64,000 bases of DNA from Pseudomonas muyukensis (GCF_019139535.1 NZ_CP077073.1:5236501-5300500); one strand, 5' to 3'. Shown: positions 30,601 to 35,865, counted from the first letter of the stretch. Numbers and translations: made by a program. The notes: generated by a model from the letters alone, not told the origin.

Positions 30601-30934
30601 TGAGCAACCCCAGCAGCGTGGGGTCGATGGTGCCTGAGTTGTTCAAGGTGTTGCCGCTGCCGGTCAGCGTCAGCGCGGTGCCCCCTACCCCCAGCAGTAC
30701 CCCAAGGCCGGCACCGGGCTGGACGTTGACCGTCAGGCCGTTGGTGCTGTTGGAATAACTCGGCGCCAGCGGGTTGGCCGCCCCGCTACAGGTCACCACC
30801 CCCGCGTTGAGCGTGCAGGCCGCCAGTGCCTGTTCGCTGGTCAGCCCCAGGGCCATGCCCCCAACCGCCAGACTGACGGCCAGGGATAGTTGAGATAAAC
30901 GGGCAGGCAAACGGGCGGCAACAATTCTGTCCAC
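15650..30934 (-). CDS. Giant autotransporter adhesin with beta-strand repeats (type Va secretion)
   Basis: A single uninterrupted frame of 5,094 residues. The signal peptide covers about residues 1-38 (cleavage near EQALA-ACTL). The passenger runs to about 4,800 and is made of autotransporter-associated beta-strand repeats of the form NTYSGGTTLNAGTL-LGNNTALGSG; I count about 39. The C-terminal beta-barrel spans about 4,820-5,094 and ends in VVVSFSMGF with terminal Phe. The GTG start at 30934 has AAGGAG eight bases upstream. Very few cysteines, and Gly, Asn, Thr, Ser and Leu dominate, as expected for an exported beta-helix. The likely role is surface adhesion or aggregation; the partner is unknown. 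Nested repeats are listed separately. Confidence 0.95.
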   Translation of the reverse strand: MDRIVAARLPARLSQLSLAVSLAVGGMALGLTSEQALAACTLNAGVVTCSGAANPLAPSYSNSTNGLTVNVQPGAGLGVLLGVGGTALTLTGSGNTLNNSGTIDPTLLGLLSLQSTGVVIGSTGTSGNLTINNNLGGTIKGTGAVLGANLLNLTGMAMDVRNGAAGTTTITNAGTIGSTPLVGLTILSEDTPIVAVSGGGTVNFTNTGTLLGRTAFQTSATGNTFTNVGSLTGSLSMGANSTNRFNAVTGSTVSAGAGVGLALLVTGNPNLAFAPAGKIDGGAGGDNTLALQNAIGGGSGTGGSGTINASNYINFNRLIVDSGTWSLIGQVLNGTTQTTLNGGQLNFDNASAFGSGVITANGGGLAGTVGGLSLANALVLNAGLNVGGATDMTLNGVVSGVGGLTKTGAGLLTLGASNTYGGGTTLAAGGLNLTSAAALGSGGLTVSGAGSLQGSVPLVLNNAVTLNAALSLPGSNALTLGGVLSGSGSLVKSGSANLTLNGINSYTGGTTLNTGTLILGGDSALGTGALTLGGNATLDSAAALNLGNAIALGGNTLSLPGNNATTLGGVISGSGALAKTGAADLTLNGVNTYSGGTSLAGGKLTLGNSSALGSGALTLGGNATLDASAGVSLGNAISLASNTLTLPGSNATTLGGVISGTGALVKNGSAALTLNGNNTFSGGTTLNAGALTVGHNNALGGGALTLGGNASLDASTAVNLGNAINLGANTLSLLGTSATTLGGVLSGTGALAKNGSAGLTLNGSNTFSGGTTLNAGVLTVGNNNALGTGALSLGGNASLDAGVAVNLGNAVNLGGNTLTLPGTSNTTLSGVVSGTGALIKNGASSLTLGGANTFSGGLSLNAGTLTLANAAALGTGALTVGGASTLSTTVATTLNNAVNLGANLTLSGANNLNLAGTLSGSGGLIKNGSATLTLSGNNTQSGATALNAGTLVLGSNTALGTGTLNAAANTTLDTSVAGLNIANGLNLAGNLNLPGSNDLTLSGVIAGSGGITKAGNTTLTLTGANSNSGSTFLNGGTLVVGSNTALGTGTLNTAAGTHLDASTAVSLANDAIIAGPLTIDGTANLGLSGQLSGLGSLVKNGNASLTLSGNNNYTNGTQLNAGTLVLGSNTALGIGGLTLGGNANLDTSTAVAATNSISLGGNTLTVLGSNATTLTGQISGTGALVKSGNAGLTLNGNNTFSGGTTLNAGLLTLGNSNALGTGALTLGGNASLDGSGTLNLGNAINLAGNTLTLPGSNTTTLSGVISGTGALTKNGSTNLTLSGANTFSGGLNLNAGTLTLASAAALGSGALNVGGAATLANSTAMTLNNAVNLGADLTLPTTSNLTLAGTLSGTGGLVKNGSATLTLSGNNSHSGATALNAGTLVVGSNTALGTGALNAANNTTLDTSAAGLNLANALNLAGNFILPGSNDLTLSGTIAGSGGITKNGATTLTLTGANSNSGITRLNAGTLVVGSNTALGTGALNTLAGTHLDASTAVSLANDVTIAGPLTIDGSANLGLSGVVSGIGSLVKNGSANLTLSGNNLYTNGTQLNAGTLTLGSNTALGIGALTLGGNANLDASTAVAVTNGINLGANTLTVLGSNATTLGGLISGTGALVKNGSAGLTLNGNNTYSGGTTLNAGLLTLGNNNAIGSGALSVGGNASLEGSGALNLGNAINLAGGATLTLPGSNATTLGGVISGAGALTKNGSTNLTLSGANTFSGGLNLNAGTLTLANAAALGSGALNVGGAATLVNSVAMTLGNDVNLGANLTLGGSTNLALGGVVGGTGGLIKTGTSDLTLSGNNTFSGAIDLLGGSITTVGGTALGNTFGVTLGAGTNLNLGASATIGGLGGAGTVNISGGSTLTLGGNNLNSVFSGALAGAGGLTKTGTGSFELSGSNVIGGTTTVNGGLLNVSGSLASAGVQVNTGASLGGTGSLLGPVDIADGAHLLANSGATLTTGALTLHSGSIFDVGLGSPASGGTRLVNVNGNLTLDGTLNVTDIGGFGTGIYRLIDYTGALVDNGLLIGNVPGSMLPGDLQVQTSIGTQVNLLVGGASSTVQFWDGSQSVANGVIDGGTGTWDGSNTNWTDVNGVLNGSWGSDFAVFQGTAGDVTVAGTQAATGLQFVTNGYRLIGAGGLNLVNASNGAFAVRVDPGVTATLNVGLSGSGQLAKLDSGTLVLNGANTYTGGTLLNGGTIVVGNNSAFGSGAVSTANSTTLDSNTAVTLGNAFSLSGALTVAGSADLGLSGVVSGLGSLVKNGGANLTLGNANTYSGGTSLGAGTLTLGNAQALGTGGLTVTGAASLDTTGNLALANTIALNANLSLPGSNDLTLNGALSGSGGLIKNGAGTLTLNASNSQQGTTSLNGGTLVVGSNTALGSGTLNAAGGTTLSSNANVTLANQINLAGNLSIAGAQNLTLGGNVIGVGGLTKNGSGTLTLNGTNGNLGNTNLNAGTLVLGSASALGLGQLNAAAGTTLDSASAITLGNTVNLGGNLTIAGSNDLGLGGLVTGAGSLTKNGAGNLTLSGANTLAGGVILNAGTLTLGNNQALGSANLVVGGASNLATTGALTLANQVVLNDTLGLTGNNDLTLNGVISGTGGLTKTGSGNLTLGAANTYQGLTTLGAGTLTLGNNTALGSGNLAVTGNSTLATTGALQLANAIGLGTAATLAINNAQGLTLDGLVSGAGALNKLGAGQLVLNGSNTYAGGTSLQAGSLLLGNAGALGSGALTVNGGAGLDASQALVLANAVNLAGGNLTLGGSQALTLGGVVSGNNGLVKNGAASLTLNGNNTYSGGTTLNAGTLVVGSNTALGSGALSTGANTSLDVAGAGATLANNLHLGGTLNLPGSADLTLTGVVDGVGGLNKAGASTLTLNGANNYLGGTTLGAGRLVVGNDNALGQGALTVAGAASLSSATSTTLANNVTLNAGLSVDGGNDLTLNGVLNGTAGLSKNGSGNLTLNGNNGYQGGTELNAGRLTLGSSGALGTGTLSVTADAVLANSAPMALGNTIALSNAANLTVDAANALILSGDLGGSGNLVKTGVDDLTLVGVKTFAGNVDVQAGSLTTLGSGVLANVDTLNVGASGQLNLNGNASLGSLTGSGQVDVGVGSVLSLGSNNLSSTFAGGLGGLGGLTKVGSGTLTLTGTSNLADNTQVNAGTLKVDGSLTSAGLNVASGASLAGSGNVAAPVTIASGGHLVGSSGATLGLGALVLGAGAIVDAGLGAPSTGNTALFNVGGNLTLDGTLNVSNIGGFGNGVYRIFDYSGALTDNGLDFGSLPLGVGLGDVALQTALANQVNLLVSAAGLNVQFWDGSQTTANGQVDGGSGVWNASNSNWTDLNGTANNTWGNTFAVFQGTAGDVTVDGSQSLTGMQFVSNGYRLLAGTAGALNLVNGSSGDTSVRVDPGVIATLDVGLAGSGKLNKLDSGTLVLNGANTYSGGTRLSGGALVLGSNSALGSGALDAASGTTLDANQAVALGNAITLDGPLNIAGSNDLALGGVISGAGGLVKAGSARLSLAGNNSYAGNTALNGGTLVVGSNSALGSGSLNTTSGTSLDSSQPVTLANNLNVSGDLTVLGSNDLTLGGSVAGSGRLLKAGLARFALMGANTYSGGTELQAGTLVLGNNGALGSGGLDVTGNANLDSASAVTLANPVNVGGVLNVLGSNDLHLAGVLSGAGTLNKSGLADLTLSGNNTFSGVLNLLSGSLSTIGTTALGTQSELNVSSGATLNLDGNTTLGDIGGSGVIDIAAGNSLNVEGGNFAGNIGGSGTLNKLGVGVLALSAANSHSGTTNVQAGSLKVDGSLASSTVNVASGASLAGAGSLGGTVNVANGGNLNATSGSTLSAGDLSLGNGANFNAALGTAGTGAGPLVSVANNLTLGGTLNITDIGGFGAGVYSLFSYGGSLVNNGMSFGSTPVPVTDLTVQTAVANQVNLVVGGASNVLFWDGSQTVANGLIDGGSGTWNATNSNWTDVNGVLNGTWNDTFAVFQGATGTVTVDGSHSISGLQFLTDGYVLDAGAAGELLGNGVTNLRVNPGVSATLNVALNGTGSLAKQDAGTLVLNAANGYSGGTALNGGALVLGNDSALGSGTLTAAAGTTLDSNRAVTLANDAVLNGALAIAGSNALTLNGAISGSGGLVKNGAGQLTLGGSNSYTGGTQINAGSVVGNTSSLQGAILNNAALTFEQNSNGSYTGNLSGTGTLAKNGTGELLLTGVNSLTGATSVNAGSLLVGGRLDSATVQVATGARLGGSGTVAGAVQVANGATLAAGQSTTPLTVGSLDLASGSALDFNLGAPAASTTVVKVNGNLVLDGTLNITDAGGFGTGVYQLFSYGGVLTDNGLVFGAIPGSVVLGDLALQTAIANQINLVVQNYGEELQFWNGGKTNPDGSIGGGSGTWGSNTGWTNASGTSNEGWSGGYAVFGGTPGTVTVVGNQSFEGLQFLSDGYQVVPGAGGSLTPVNDPDGSLASVRVNAGATATVSAPLVGSGGIEKLDAGTLILAGANTYSGGTTVSGGTLVGNTTSLQGNILNNASLVFAQGSNGTFNGTLSGTGTTTKQGGGTLLLTGNQPFSGAFNVNQGVLQVGDAANPGSTLGAQVTVANGAALTGNGTVAGLTNNGTVLPGPAGNLNVSGNFTNGASGTLVIDLGTAPVNYLNVGGTANLGGSLMVANLASGNGQYTVVNAAGGVNGTFATTNLANSAFINSALAYGANQVTLSVSRNGTSFADVAATGNQRGVANALSSAGAPATLVNNLLPLDSQGAQAAFDSLSGEIHASTATVLIEDSRYVREAVNDRLRQADCSNQDDPRRTLAPTANQQLTSEGCQGQAVGWIRAIGGWGTYDGSSSHASVDRDLSGFMLGADRALDDQWKVGAAAGYTRSSIDAHRRRSDATVDSYHLTTYLGYQLDAFAARMGVAYSWHDIDSKRDVQVGSYSDRLKAKYKARSAQVFGEVGYAIDAGGIALEPFAGLAYVNYDSDTAHEKGGAGRLQGKVKQDVTFSTVGVRAGKRITLDNGSQITPRVSLGWRHAFGDDKPDADLRFIDGGAGFSTEGVPIAKDAAVVEAGVDLSVGAAGKLGVGYSGQLSSENRDHGVVVSFSMGF
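17410..18200 (-). repeat. Adhesin linker block 4
   Basis: Last of four homologous blocks of about 250 residues that interrupt the beta-strand repeats. Order within the block: GSGTVAGAVQVANGATL, NGNLVLDGTLNITDAGGFG, LQFWNGGKTNPDGSIGGGSG and GTLILAGANTYSGGT. The most divergent copy (FWNGGK instead of FWDGSQ). Confidence 0.8.
18740..19480 (-). repeat. Adhesin linker block 3
   Basis: Third copy of the linker block, containing NNLTLGGTLNITDIGGFGAG, LFWDGSQTVANGLIDGGSG and DTFAVFQGATGTVTVDGSHS. Confidence 0.8.
20620..21400 (-). repeat. Adhesin linker block 2
   Basis: Second copy of the linker block, containing GNLTLDGTLNVSNIGGFGNG, VQFWDGSQTTANGQVDGG and FAVFQGTAGDVTVDGSQS. Confidence 0.8.
24365..25130 (-). 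repeat. Adhesin linker block 1
   Basis: First copy of the linker block in the protein, containing GNLTLDGTLNVTDIGGFGTG, VQFWDGSQSVANGVIDGG and FAVFQGTAGDVTVAGTQA. The N-terminal tandem array ends here. Confidence 0.8.
25700..28650 (-). repeat. Higher-order tandem repeat in adhesin (1.3-kb period)
   Basis: The roughly 261-base beta-strand repeats are themselves arranged in sets of five distinguishable types: NTFSGGTTLNAG, NTFSGGLNLNAG, N-SGATALNAG, NSNSG and YTNGTQLNAG. The same order recurs. The marker CTGAAGGTGTTGGC lies at 28371, 27072 and 25770, giving periods of about 1,299 and 1,302 bases. Two full sets and part of a third are present. Confidence 0.85.
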
Positions 30935-31266
30935 GGAGAGCTCCTTCGTGGATCAGGCGGTTCAGTCCCTGAATGCGTGAACAGCGCTTGTTGCAGTGAA
31001 TCTGGGCACGCGAACGGCGAAACACCTGACCATGGCTACAAATTTTCCTTTGCTGGAATGTGTAGCCGCTCACAGCCGACTGGCTGGGGGTCAGGGTCGA
31101 TCAAATGGTGTTAATACTTTATCGAGGCGGCACGTGTTTCGCGGGTTTCAGCCGCTTGCTGGTTGGATCCAACCGACGAACGGTCATGGCGAATGGCCAA
31201 TATGCTCGCAGCGCTGCGACAAAGCCGCCTGCGCAGCGCCTGCCGCGCTTGGCGCTCGAGCAGCCA
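30935..31266. other. Upstream region of the adhesin gene
   Basis: 332 bases without a gene, containing the adhesin ribosome binding site. It has a perfect 14-base palindrome GGTTGGATCCAACC at 31161-31174 and an inverted repeat GGCTACA/TGTAGCC at 31034-31067. No convincing -35/-10 pair was identified. The promoter of the adhesin gene should lie here because the gene upstream (YkgJ-like) reads the same way and could also be co-transcribed. Confidence 0.5.
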
Positions 31267-31650
31267 TCAAGCGACCTCGGCGCCCTCCTCTGGCCAATGC
31301 GGCTCGTTGGCCCCCGGCGGGGTCAATGGCGGTAGGCCATAGGCGGCACGCGCCTCATCGCAACTGGGGTTGTGCACGCCGTTTTCCCACGACGCCTCGA
31401 ACTCTCGGCACGGGCTGGAACGGTTCTCATAAATGGAGCACGCCACTTGCGTGCCGATCTCGCCAGCGAGGCTCACGCAGCGGCAAGGCTTGGCGTCGGT
31501 ACCGATCATGGCGACACGGGTCGGGTTGATCTGCACCACCAGATCGTCGGGCACCAGGCCGCCGGCGGACTGGCACTCACCCCAGAAGAAAGACACACGA
31601 AAGTAGCCGCAGCAGGCGCCGCAGGACATGCAAGGATTCTGTTCGGACAT
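31267..31650 (-). CDS. YkgJ-family cysteine-cluster protein
   Basis: A 127-residue protein of the YkgJ/UPF0153 family, which binds a metal ion or iron-sulfur cluster through cysteines. The N-terminal cluster is NPCMSCGACCGYF (residues 6-18), followed by CRCVSLAG, ACSIYENRSSPCREFE and a final Cys in NPSCDEARAAYGL. Biochemical role unknown for the family. A second, longer member lies at 48190. It stands between the aminotransferase gene and the giant adhesin on the same strand. Confidence 0.88.
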   Translation of the reverse strand: MSEQNPCMSCGACCGYFRVSFFWGECQSAGGLVPDDLVVQINPTRVAMIGTDAKPCRCVSLAGEIGTQVACSIYENRSSPCREFEASWENGVHNPSCDEARAAYGLPPLTPPGANEPHWPEEGAEVA

Positions 31651-31774
31651 GATGGCCAGGAAGGGAGGTTGTTGTTATCCGGGCGAGCGCCCGCGGCGCT
31701 ATTTGTAATCCAGGCACGAACGGCTGAGAAGAGGGGCACAGCAAAAAAAGATCGCCGCTGATCGGCGCAAAGGC

Positions 31775-31834
31775 ATCGCGGGGCCAGCCCGCCCCCACGC
31801 CATGCACGATGTGGGAGCGGGCTGGCCCCGCGAT
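31775..31834. repeat. REP inverted pair (ATCGCGGGGCCAGCCCGC family)
   Basis: Two 24-base arms (31775-31798 and 31811-31834) with one mismatch, around a 12-base centre, form a long hairpin just downstream of the aminotransferase gene. The same family occurs at 43384-43453. Confidence 0.88.
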
Positions 31835-31850
31835 AAGCCAGGGGGACAGC

Positions 31851-33059
31851 TTACTTGCAGGTCAACCCATCGGCCCGGAACATCTGGCGAATGCCGCGGA
31901 TGGCCTGGCGGATGCGGTCCTGGTTCTCGATCAGGGCGAAGCGCACGTGATCGTCGCCGTAATCACCGAAGCCAATCCCCGGCGATACACAGACCTTGGC
32001 CTCGGCCAGCAGCTTCTTGGCGAACTCCAGCGAGCCCAGGTGTGCATACTGCTCGGGGATCTTCGCCCAGACGTACATCGAGGCCTTGGGGTTCTCGACC
32101 ATCCAGCCCAGCTCGTGCAGGCCCTTGACCAGCAGGTTGCGACGTTGGCGGTACTGCTCGGCGATGTCGCGCACGCACTGCTGGTCACCCTCCAGCGCGG
32201 CGATGGCCGCTACCTGCAACGGGGTGAAGGTGCCGTAGTCGTGGTAGCTCTTGATCCGCGCCAGCGCGCTGACCAACTCGGGGTTGCCGACCATGAAGCC
32301 GATCCGCCAGCCGGCCATGTTGTAGCTCTTGGACAGGGTGAAGAACTCCACCGCGATGTCCTTGGCCCCCGGCACCTGCATGATCGACGGCGCCTTCCAG
32401 CCGTCGTAGACGATATCGGCATAGGCCAGGTCGTGCACCACCAGCACGTCGTACTGCTTGGCCAGTGCCACCACGCGCTCGAAGAAGTCCAGCTCGACGC
32501 ACTGGGCGGTGGGGTTGGACGGGAAGCCGAGGATCATCATCTTCGGCTTGGGGATCGACTCGCGGATCGCCCGCTCCAGCTCGTTGAAGAAGTCCACGCC
32601 CGGCACCAGCGGTACGGAACGCACCTGGGCCCCGGCGATTACCGCGCCATAGATGTGGATCGGGTAGCTGGGGTTGGGCACCAGCACGGTGTCGCCGTGA
32701 TCGAGGGTGCCGAGCATCAGGTGCGCCAGGCCCTCTTTCGAGCCGATGGTGACGATGGCCTCGCTTTCCGGGTCGATCTCGACCGCGTAGCGTTCCCGGT
32801 ACCAGTTGGAGATGGCCCGGCGCAGGCGTGGAATCCCACGGGAGGTGGAGTAGCCATGGGTGTCGTCGCGCTGGGCGACCTGCACCAGCTTCTCGACGAT
32901 GTGCGGCGGCGTGGCACCGTCGGGGTTGCCCATGCTCAGGTCGATGATGTCCTCGCCACGGCGGCGGGCGGCCATCTTGAGTTCGGCGGTGATGTTGAAG
33001 ACGTAGGGGGGAAGACGATCGATGCGCGCGAAGCGGCGCGGCGAACCTGGGTTGGCCAT
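31851..33059 (-). CDS. alaC: Alanine aminotransferase (AlaC/YfdZ type)
   Basis: A 402-residue fold-type I PLP aminotransferase. The PLP lysine is Lys244 in LSKSYNMAGWR; also visible are MGNPDGATPPHIVEKL, GSKEGLAHLMLGTLD, PNPSYPIHIYGAV, GFPSNPTAQC, VHDLAYADIVYDG and the carboxylate-binding arginine in DDHVRFALIE. The closest recognised type is AlaC, which interconverts pyruvate plus glutamate and alanine plus 2-oxoglutarate. Some annotations call this branch glutamate-pyruvate or aspartate aminotransferase. The upstream region 33060-33233 is A/T-rich and probably holds its promoter. Confidence 0.9.
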   Translation of the reverse strand: MANPGSPRRFARIDRLPPYVFNITAELKMAARRRGEDIIDLSMGNPDGATPPHIVEKLVQVAQRDDTHGYSTSRGIPRLRRAISNWYRERYAVEIDPESEAIVTIGSKEGLAHLMLGTLDHGDTVLVPNPSYPIHIYGAVIAGAQVRSVPLVPGVDFFNELERAIRESIPKPKMMILGFPSNPTAQCVELDFFERVVALAKQYDVLVVHDLAYADIVYDGWKAPSIMQVPGAKDIAVEFFTLSKSYNMAGWRIGFMVGNPELVSALARIKSYHDYGTFTPLQVAAIAALEGDQQCVRDIAEQYRQRRNLLVKGLHELGWMVENPKASMYVWAKIPEQYAHLGSLEFAKKLLAEAKVCVSPGIGFGDYGDDHVRFALIENQDRIRQAIRGIRQMFRADGLTCK

Positions 33060-33233
33060 GTGTTCCTCGAGAGACGTAAGCGCCCGGAACCGTCCGAGCG
33101 ACGCTGGCCGCAGCGGCGGCCGAATCAGAAGATAATCCCGTAGAGTATTTTTCGTAAAGGGTAATTTTCTGTTTTATTAGAATTTTTCAGACGCATAAAT
33201 TGAAAATCAAAAAAAAACAGAACAACACAACCC

Positions 33234-33351
33234 CTGTGGGAGCGCCCTTGTGTCGCGAAAGGGCTGCGCAGCAGCCCCAGCATTTATGGGGTGCTGCATA
33301 AATCCTGGAGCCGCGATGCGGCCCATTCGCGACACAAGGCCGCTCCCACAG
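33234..33351. repeat. REP inverted pair between isonitrile operon and alaC
   Basis: Arms beginning CTGTGGGAGCG and ending CGCTCCCACAG enclose TTGTGTCGCGAAAGGG and its partner. The element lies 16 bases after the stop of the fused isocyanide synthase, where it may act as the operon's terminator or protect its mRNA end. No T-tract terminator is visible. Confidence 0.88.
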
Positions 33352-33366
33352 AACAGACCTGGCCAG

Positions 33367-35127
33367 TCAGTACACCTGCACCCGCCACAGCTCACGCGAC
33401 GCCGAGGCGGCGCTCATCGGCAGGCGCCCGTGCAAGGTCTGGTAGTTGTCGATCAGCACCAGGTCACCCGCCTGCCACTCATGGGCAATCAGGCATTCGG
33501 GGTCGTAGACCAGTTCGTCGAGCTGGCTGATCAATGCCTGCTGGAAGTCATCGTCGTGCCCCTGCACTTTCTGTTCGAGGGTCTGCAACGACGACTGGCA
33601 ACCCTCCTGGTAGCGCAGTACCCGCTCGCCGCTGCGCGGGTCGAGGTCGACCAGCGAGTAGCTGCGCGGCGAACCGCCGAAATAGGTCATGCGCGTGTAG
33701 TAGGTCAAATCGATGCCCTGCCACTGGCGGGCGGTGCGCAGGCCAACCTTGCGCAAGGCGTTGCGGCTGTCGACGATGGTGGTCTGCCCCTCGCCCGGTT
33801 GTGGCGGCGTCTTGCAATACAGCATGAAGGTGTGGGCGCAGAACTTCGGGTCGCGCTGCACCAGCGGATCGCTGTCGGGCAGCATGTTGAGGTCCCAGTG
33901 CAAGGGCGTCTTCTCCAGGGAATGCACCACGCCTTGCGGCTGGTCGGCCGGCTTGACCACGTGCACCTCGCCGAAAGCCCAGCGGTAGATGGTGCCGAAA
34001 CGCTCGCAGTCGCTGGCGAACTGCTGCTGGTCGGCATACTCGCAGCCCCTCAGGCAGACGAAACCGAAACGCCGCACCAATGCCTGCAAGGTCTCGCGGG
34101 ACAAGCGCTGCCAGCCCAGGCCCAGCGGATCGGTCACCACCAGCCCGAACAAGGGGAGCTTCTGCAAGGCGAAGTCGAACCCCTCCAGCGCCTCGCCGGC
34201 TGTTTCGTGGAACAGCCACGGCTGACCCTGCCAGGTCACCTGCACATGCCGCGCGGGGTCGATCTCGGCACGACCGCGCAAGGTCTGCCGACCGTCCAGC
34301 TGAAGCAGCGGTACCGCGTGCCAGGGGCTGGCCACGCGAGCCAGGCCCTCGGCCAGGGCCAGGCTGAACTTGGGCCCGGCGTTGTCGTACTGGTGCACCG
34401 ACAAGCGCACATGGCCGGGGAAGAAGCGCTCGACCGCGGCGTTCAGTGCCTGGCCCCGCAGCATCATCTGGTAAGCCTTGTGGCTGATCTGACGCAGGTG
34501 CTCGTCCTCATCCTGCCCAGGCTGGCGACACAGGCGCAGGTCGTTGTACAGGTGGCTACAGAGCTTGTCGTGGGTGCGCCCCAGCGCTTCGTCCTGGCGG
34601 CACTGCTCAATCAAGGCCTCGAGGTTCTTCCATGGCAGCCGCGCCTGCTTGACCAGCGTGGCACGCAGGGCCTCCGGGCTGCTGGCCTGCGGAAACAAGT
34701 CCTGCATGCTCACCCAGCGGATGCAATGGGTGGTGCACAGGCTACGCAGCGCTCGGTTGTAGGCACGGCGCACCTCGTCCGGCACCCCGACGATATCGTT
34801 GAAGGTAGTGCCGTCGCTGAGAATGGCGATCTCGCAGCCTGGGGCATGCAGCTCGGCGATTTCCTGGGCCAGGCGATCCAGGCGCTCGATGGCCATTACC
34901 TCGCCGTAGTCAGGCAGCACGCCGAAGGTCTTGTCGCGCTCGTTCGGCGACTTGCAGGGGAACCCAGGCAGCACCATGCGCAGCGGCTCTGCGCTGTCGA
35001 AACAGTGGGCCAGGTCGCGGGCCAGGTGCAGCCTGCCCGCCGATTCGAAACGGTCACCCTCGGCCTTGAGCAGATATCCGTCCAGCACCTGGCTGACGGC
35101 GGTGATCCAGCTGTCCTTGTCTTGCAT
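33367..35127 (-). CDS. Isocyanide synthase fused to TauD-type Fe(II)/2-oxoglutarate dioxygenase
   Basis: A 586-residue two-domain enzyme. Residues about 20-300 are an isocyanide synthase (DIT1/PvcA/IsnA family) with PGFPCKSPN (54-62), SDGTTFND (104-111), RLSVHQ (241-246) and SPWHAV (267-272). Residues about 315-586 are a TauD/PvcB/IsnB dioxygenase with iron ligands His410 and Asp412 in LHWDLN, His566 in TLHG and a likely 2-oxoglutarate arginine at 578. The synthase class turns the amino group of an aromatic amino acid into an isonitrile using ribulose 5-phosphate; the partner oxygenase then oxidises or decarboxylates it. In P. aeruginosa PvcA and PvcB these are separate proteins. Last gene of the operon. 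Product unknown. Confidence 0.93.
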   Translation of the reverse strand: MQDKDSWITAVSQVLDGYLLKAEGDRFESAGRLHLARDLAHCFDSAEPLRMVLPGFPCKSPNERDKTFGVLPDYGEVMAIERLDRLAQEIAELHAPGCEIAILSDGTTFNDIVGVPDEVRRAYNRALRSLCTTHCIRWVSMQDLFPQASSPEALRATLVKQARLPWKNLEALIEQCRQDEALGRTHDKLCSHLYNDLRLCRQPGQDEDEHLRQISHKAYQMMLRGQALNAAVERFFPGHVRLSVHQYDNAGPKFSLALAEGLARVASPWHAVPLLQLDGRQTLRGRAEIDPARHVQVTWQGQPWLFHETAGEALEGFDFALQKLPLFGLVVTDPLGLGWQRLSRETLQALVRRFGFVCLRGCEYADQQQFASDCERFGTIYRWAFGEVHVVKPADQPQGVVHSLEKTPLHWDLNMLPDSDPLVQRDPKFCAHTFMLYCKTPPQPGEGQTTIVDSRNALRKVGLRTARQWQGIDLTYYTRMTYFGGSPRSYSLVDLDPRSGERVLRYQEGCQSSLQTLEQKVQGHDDDFQQALISQLDELVYDPECLIAHEWQAGDLVLIDNYQTLHGRLPMSAASASRELWRVQVY

Positions 35128-35151
35128 GTCCTGTCTTCCTTGAAAGGGCTG

Positions 35152-35865
35152 TTAGCGCGAACCGGTCGCCGCTGCGGGATGGCTCGCACTGGGGCGCGCC
35201 GGCTCCGGGCGCAGGGCCCGGAGCAGGTGCAGGGGTTGCTCGCAAAAAAACCTCGGGCGCTGTTCGAGCAGGGCCTCGCGCCCGCCGTAGCCCCAAGCGA
35301 CGGCAGCGGCAGGCATGCCCGCAGCCTGGGCGGTCAGCAGGTCGGTCGGGGTGTCGCCGACGAACAGGCAATGGGCCGGCGCCACCTCCAGCAAGCGCGA
35401 GGCTTGCAGGGCAATGTCCGGGGCGGGCTTGAGCGCCGCCCCCTGGCGATGCCCAAGCACCGCGACGAAACCTGGCCTCGGCAGCAATGCCTCCACCACC
35501 TGCTCGGCGAGCGCCTGGGCCTTGTTGGTGACCACCACCATGGGCAAGCCCTTGGCGGCGACCGTCTCGAGCAGTGCCAGGCAACCGGCAAACACGCGTG
35601 AGCGCTGGACCAGGTTGCCCTGGTAACACTGCGCGTAATCCGCCAGCAGTTGCTCCTGGCGCTGCGCATCGAGGCCCTTGGCGGCGCGCTCGATCATTGC
35701 CGATACCCCGCCGCCAATCATCGCCCGCACCTGTTGCAAGGGCAGCGTTGCCAGGCCATGGCGCACGAGTATGTGATTCAGGCTCCAGGCAATATCGGGC
35801 AGGGTATCGACCAGCGTGCCGTCGAGATCGAACAGTACCGCGCGCACCTCGTTGTGCGTCGCCAT
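35152..35865 (-). CDS. HAD-superfamily phosphatase in isonitrile operon
   Basis: A 237-residue HAD hydrolase of the phosphoglycolate phosphatase (Gph) type. Motif I is FDLDGTLVDT (nucleophile and acid aspartates), motif II VVVTNK, motif III the Lys in ALKPAPD and motif IV FVGDTPTDLLTAQAAG. The cap is the helical type between motifs I and II. ATG at 35865 overlaps the stop of the upstream isocyanide synthase by one base (TGATG), showing coupling; 24 bases separate it from the fused enzyme. Its substrate is unknown; by context it may act on a phosphorylated precursor, intermediate or by-product of isonitrile synthesis. Confidence 0.9.
   Translation of the reverse strand: MATHNEVRAVLFDLDGTLVDTLPDIAWSLNHILVRHGLATLPLQQVRAMIGGGVSAMIERAAKGLDAQRQEQLLADYAQCYQGNLVQRSRVFAGCLALLETVAAKGLPMVVVTNKAQALAEQVVEALLPRPGFVAVLGHRQGAALKPAPDIALQASRLLEVAPAHCLFVGDTPTDLLTAQAAGMPAAAVAWGYGGREALLEQRPRFFCEQPLHLLRALRPEPARPSASHPAAATGSR

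Noticed and set aside
15650..30934. Regular repeats that could be mistaken for a CRISPR array or satellite DNA
   Set aside because: The period is about 261 bases, the repeats are in frame and encode a known beta-strand motif; there are no short palindromic repeats with unique spacers and no cas genes.
31809..33143. Plus-strand frame of 444 codons across the aminotransferase gene
   Set aside because: Opposite-strand shadow; the minus strand encodes a full AlaC-type enzyme with all PLP motifs.
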